In this document: in pieces, positions 62,463 through 64,000 of the stretch
How the letters are laid out: every line of letters begins with the position of its first letter
How positions within the stretch are numbered: position 1 is the stretch's first letter
Source of the DNA: JANRKB01 sp033763695
GTDB lineage: Bacteria; Planctomycetota; Phycisphaerae; Phycisphaerales; UBA1924
Length of the DNA: 64,000 nucleotides
Reading direction: 5' to 3'
NCBI GenBank assembly: GCA_033763695.1
Contig: JANRKB010000056.1
Coordinates: 1-64,000 of the forward strand
Notes under the pieces: model-generated
Told to the model about the DNA's origin: nothing
Seen by the model: the letters and a program-made list of their open reading frames with translations, nothing else
Database searches by the model: none
Program-made: the position numbers and the translations under genes

Positions 62463-62601
62463 TCTCCGATCGCGCTTTCGCGATCGGGGAGAGGGTCCCG
62501 GCGCAGCCGGGGGGTGAGGGGCGATTCGCCCTCTTGGAAAGCCCATGAACCCCTTATCCGCCGCTGCGCGGCACCTTCTCTCCGCCGAGCCGGGGAGAAG
62601 G
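62463..62601. repeat. Palindrome cluster of the CCGGC / CCTTCTCC type
   Basis: Three hairpins lie here: one with arms CCGATCGCG/CGCGATCGG (62463-62492), one CCCGGC/GCCGGG (62497-62511) and an imperfect CCTTCTC.../...GAGAAGG (62574-62601). They resemble the double palindrome at 6148-6188. Confidence 0.65.
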
Positions 62602-62660
62602 CGGCCAAGGCGTGCTCGCATGCTGCTGCACCAGCCACGCCAAATCATGCGTGCGCGGCA

Positions 62661-63347
62661 TCAGCGCGACCCGCCACATTCGGGACACGTGTTCGCCGTC
62701 GCGCCGCGCAGGTCATAGCCGCAGCGACGACACTGCCAAGGCTGCTTGCGGAGCGAGCGAAGCCACGCGGGGAGCCAGCCGAGCGAGAGCACGCACGCTG
62801 CGAGTACGCCCAGACCCGCCGCGTTGTACGCGACGCCGGACCAAAGCCAGCGCTGCGTGCCGCGCGGGAATGCACGCAACTCCGCCGCAGCGTTTGTGTC
62901 CCCGGCCGCGTCGAACTCGCGTGCGAGCAGTTCAACGGCTCGCGCACGCGTCGCCAGATCTGCCTCACTCCCATCAAGCCAATCCAATCGCAACGCGCGT
63001 GTCTCGTACATGTCCGCCCAAAGCCCAGAGCGAAATGGCGGGAACAGCATGATGCGCAACACATCACCAGGCGCGTTCGTCGCCAGCCGCGCCATCCGAT
63101 CCGCGCTCTCGCCGTCGCGGAACAGCGGCACCAGCTCGTTGTTCTCTCTCGCGAAGTACAGCGAGACAATGTGTGTGGGGTGAATCGGCGCGCCGCGGCT
63201 TGCCAGCCAGTTCGATGCCATCGTCGGCGCTGCCACGTTCACCACACCAAAGACGCGCAGAGGAATCTCGATCAGCAGCACCACCAGCAACGCCGCCGAC
63301 ACCCACGGCCGCTGCATACGGCGCAGAATTGTCCGCTTCTCTGCCAT
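62661..63347 (-). CDS. Membrane protein with C-terminal zinc ribbon
   Basis: The 228-residue protein has an N-terminal helix (AALLVVLLIEIPLRVFGVVN) and a helical middle. A second helix follows (YNAAGLGVLAACVLSLGWLP, near residue 175), and the end is a zinc ribbon: CRRCGYDLRGATANTCPECG. It has the same ribbon type as 9459-12249, but the ribbon is at the C-terminus and the spacer is not LPTP, so it is a different arrangement. ATG 63347 was taken; the frame opens 19 codons earlier. Function unknown. Confidence 0.65.
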   Translation of the reverse strand: MAEKRTILRRMQRPWVSAALLVVLLIEIPLRVFGVVNVAAPTMASNWLASRGAPIHPTHIVSLYFARENNELVPLFRDGESADRMARLATNAPGDVLRIMLFPPFRSGLWADMYETRALRLDWLDGSEADLATRARAVELLAREFDAAGDTNAAAELRAFPRGTQRWLWSGVAYNAAGLGVLAACVLSLGWLPAWLRSLRKQPWQCRRCGYDLRGATANTCPECGGSR

Positions 63348-63433
63348 CGCTCCGATCCATCCTCGTGTGGCCCTTTGCGAGCGACGCTCGTCGTTCGTCC
63401 GCATTCTCCGCCATCAATCTACACTCTCCGTTG

Positions 63434-64000
63434 ATGCCCGGTTCGAAGTCTTCAGCCCCGACCGTCTCCGCCGCCGACGCCGTCACCGCGCTGCTTCGCT
63501 CGCACGGCTCCAAGCTGCATGGGCTCGCGCTGCGCATGTGCGGCAACGCTGCCGACGCCGAGGACATGGTGCAGGATGTTTTCCTGCAGGCCTTCCGCAA
63601 GTGGCACACCTTCCGCGGCGAGGCGAACCCGGCCACATGGCTCTACTCCATCGCCGCCCGCTCATGCAAGGCGCGCCTGCGTCGCAAGGGCGGCGTGGAC
63701 CGTCGCGTCCCGGCGCTCTCGCAGCTCATGCCGTGGAGCGAGACCACCGTCATGCACGCGGCCGTGCGCGACGATGCCCGCGTCGAACGCGATGAAGCGA
63801 TCCAGCGGGTGCAGCACGAGATCGCGCGACTGCCCGAGTACCTGCGCGTGCCGCTCGTGTTTCGCGATGTTCTGCAGATGCCCACGGCCGACGTTGCGGA
63901 AGCACTCGGCCTCGAAGAAGGCACGATCAAGACCCGCGTGCATCGCGCCCGCCTGGCGCTTCGCAAGGCGATGACGGCGAAGGCGCGCGGCGTGGTGGCT
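63434..64000 (+). CDS. RNA polymerase sigma factor, ECF-like, cut by right edge
   Basis: There are 189 codons visible. Region 2 is seen in LHGLALRMCGNAADAEDMVQ and DVFLQAFRKWHTFRGEANPA, followed by TWLYSIAARSCKARLRR. Region 4 is seen in LPEYLRVPLVFRDVLQMPTA and EGTIKTRVHRARLALRKAM. This is the normal ECF layout. An anti-sigma gene would be expected beyond the window. ATG 63434 is the natural start; no strong ribosome site is present. Confidence 0.9.
   Translation, partial: MPGSKSSAPTVSAADAVTALLRSHGSKLHGLALRMCGNAADAEDMVQDVFLQAFRKWHTFRGEANPATWLYSIAARSCKARLRRKGGVDRRVPALSQLMPWSETTVMHAAVRDDARVERDEAIQRVQHEIARLPEYLRVPLVFRDVLQMPTADVAEALGLEEGTIKTRVHRARLALRKAMTAKARGVVA

Overview
The window is high-GC bacterial DNA that reads as Planctomycetota, class Phycisphaerae. 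This placement is inferred, and no search was run. The support is three secreted proteins ending in paired dockerin-like repeats that finish in GC, a PEP-CTERM-like protein, pilin-type proteins with a GFTLIELLVVIAI leader, three membrane proteins with a CxxC...CPEC zinc ribbon, and a FliW-CsrA-flagellin block beside peptidoglycan genes of the meso-diaminopimelate type. Both ends cut genes: dxr on the left and an RNA polymerase sigma factor on the right.

Layout. 1-5.4 kb: dxr (minus), then a LolA-like exported protein and a TPR/metallopeptidase protein. 5.4-6.6 kb: a gene-free repeat nest with four copies of a hairpin family, an 8-unit heptamer array and phased CTTGACG sites. 6.6-9.3 kb: a pilin-like protein and a lamin-tail/dockerin protein. 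9.5-13.4 kb (minus): two paralogous zinc-ribbon membrane proteins and PhoU. 13.7-18.1 kb: murE, murF, mraY. 18.1-19.3 kb: queA (minus). 19.5-31.1 kb: a flagellar cluster of an unknown 117-residue protein, flgI, a FlgJ-like rod protein, a FlgN-like chaperone, flgK, flgL, fliW, csrA and two flagellins, followed by a XerC/D recombinase. 32.4-40.3 kb: two dockerin proteins, an amidase, an NDUFA9-like reductase with a duplicated 3' end, a DUF456 protein and small membrane or unknown proteins. 40.4-51.8 kb: kbl, a sugar-nucleotide epimerase, glnS, an AAA/STAND-like ATPase with its own operator, an alpha/beta hydrolase, a prolyl oligopeptidase and a YidE/AspT transporter. 51.8-58.6 kb: sigma factor plus DUF2231 protein, recO, an HDOD protein, a PEP-CTERM-like protein, a CorC-like protein and ybeY. 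58.7-64 kb: a pilin-like operon, an aldo/keto reductase, a zinc-ribbon protein and a sigma factor.

How the genes work together. The flagellar block runs from P-ring and rod assembly through hook-associated proteins to the filament. It ends in FliW and CsrA, and both flagellin leaders carry the same TCACGGAGGAT core over the ribosome-binding site. In the first leader it sits in the loop of a perfect six-pair hairpin. This is a readable FliW-CsrA-flagellin translational control circuit. The mur genes form a short cell-wall operon.

The most unusual content is non-coding. There are (i) seven copies of a hairpin with covarying stems and an invariant GCAC(G/C) foot, (ii) several families of 7- or 8-base periodic repeats in intergenic and intercistronic gaps, one of which has entered kbl in frame, and (iii) two copies of a 96-base three-hairpin element. 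I saw no tRNA, rRNA, CRISPR array or complete insertion sequence.
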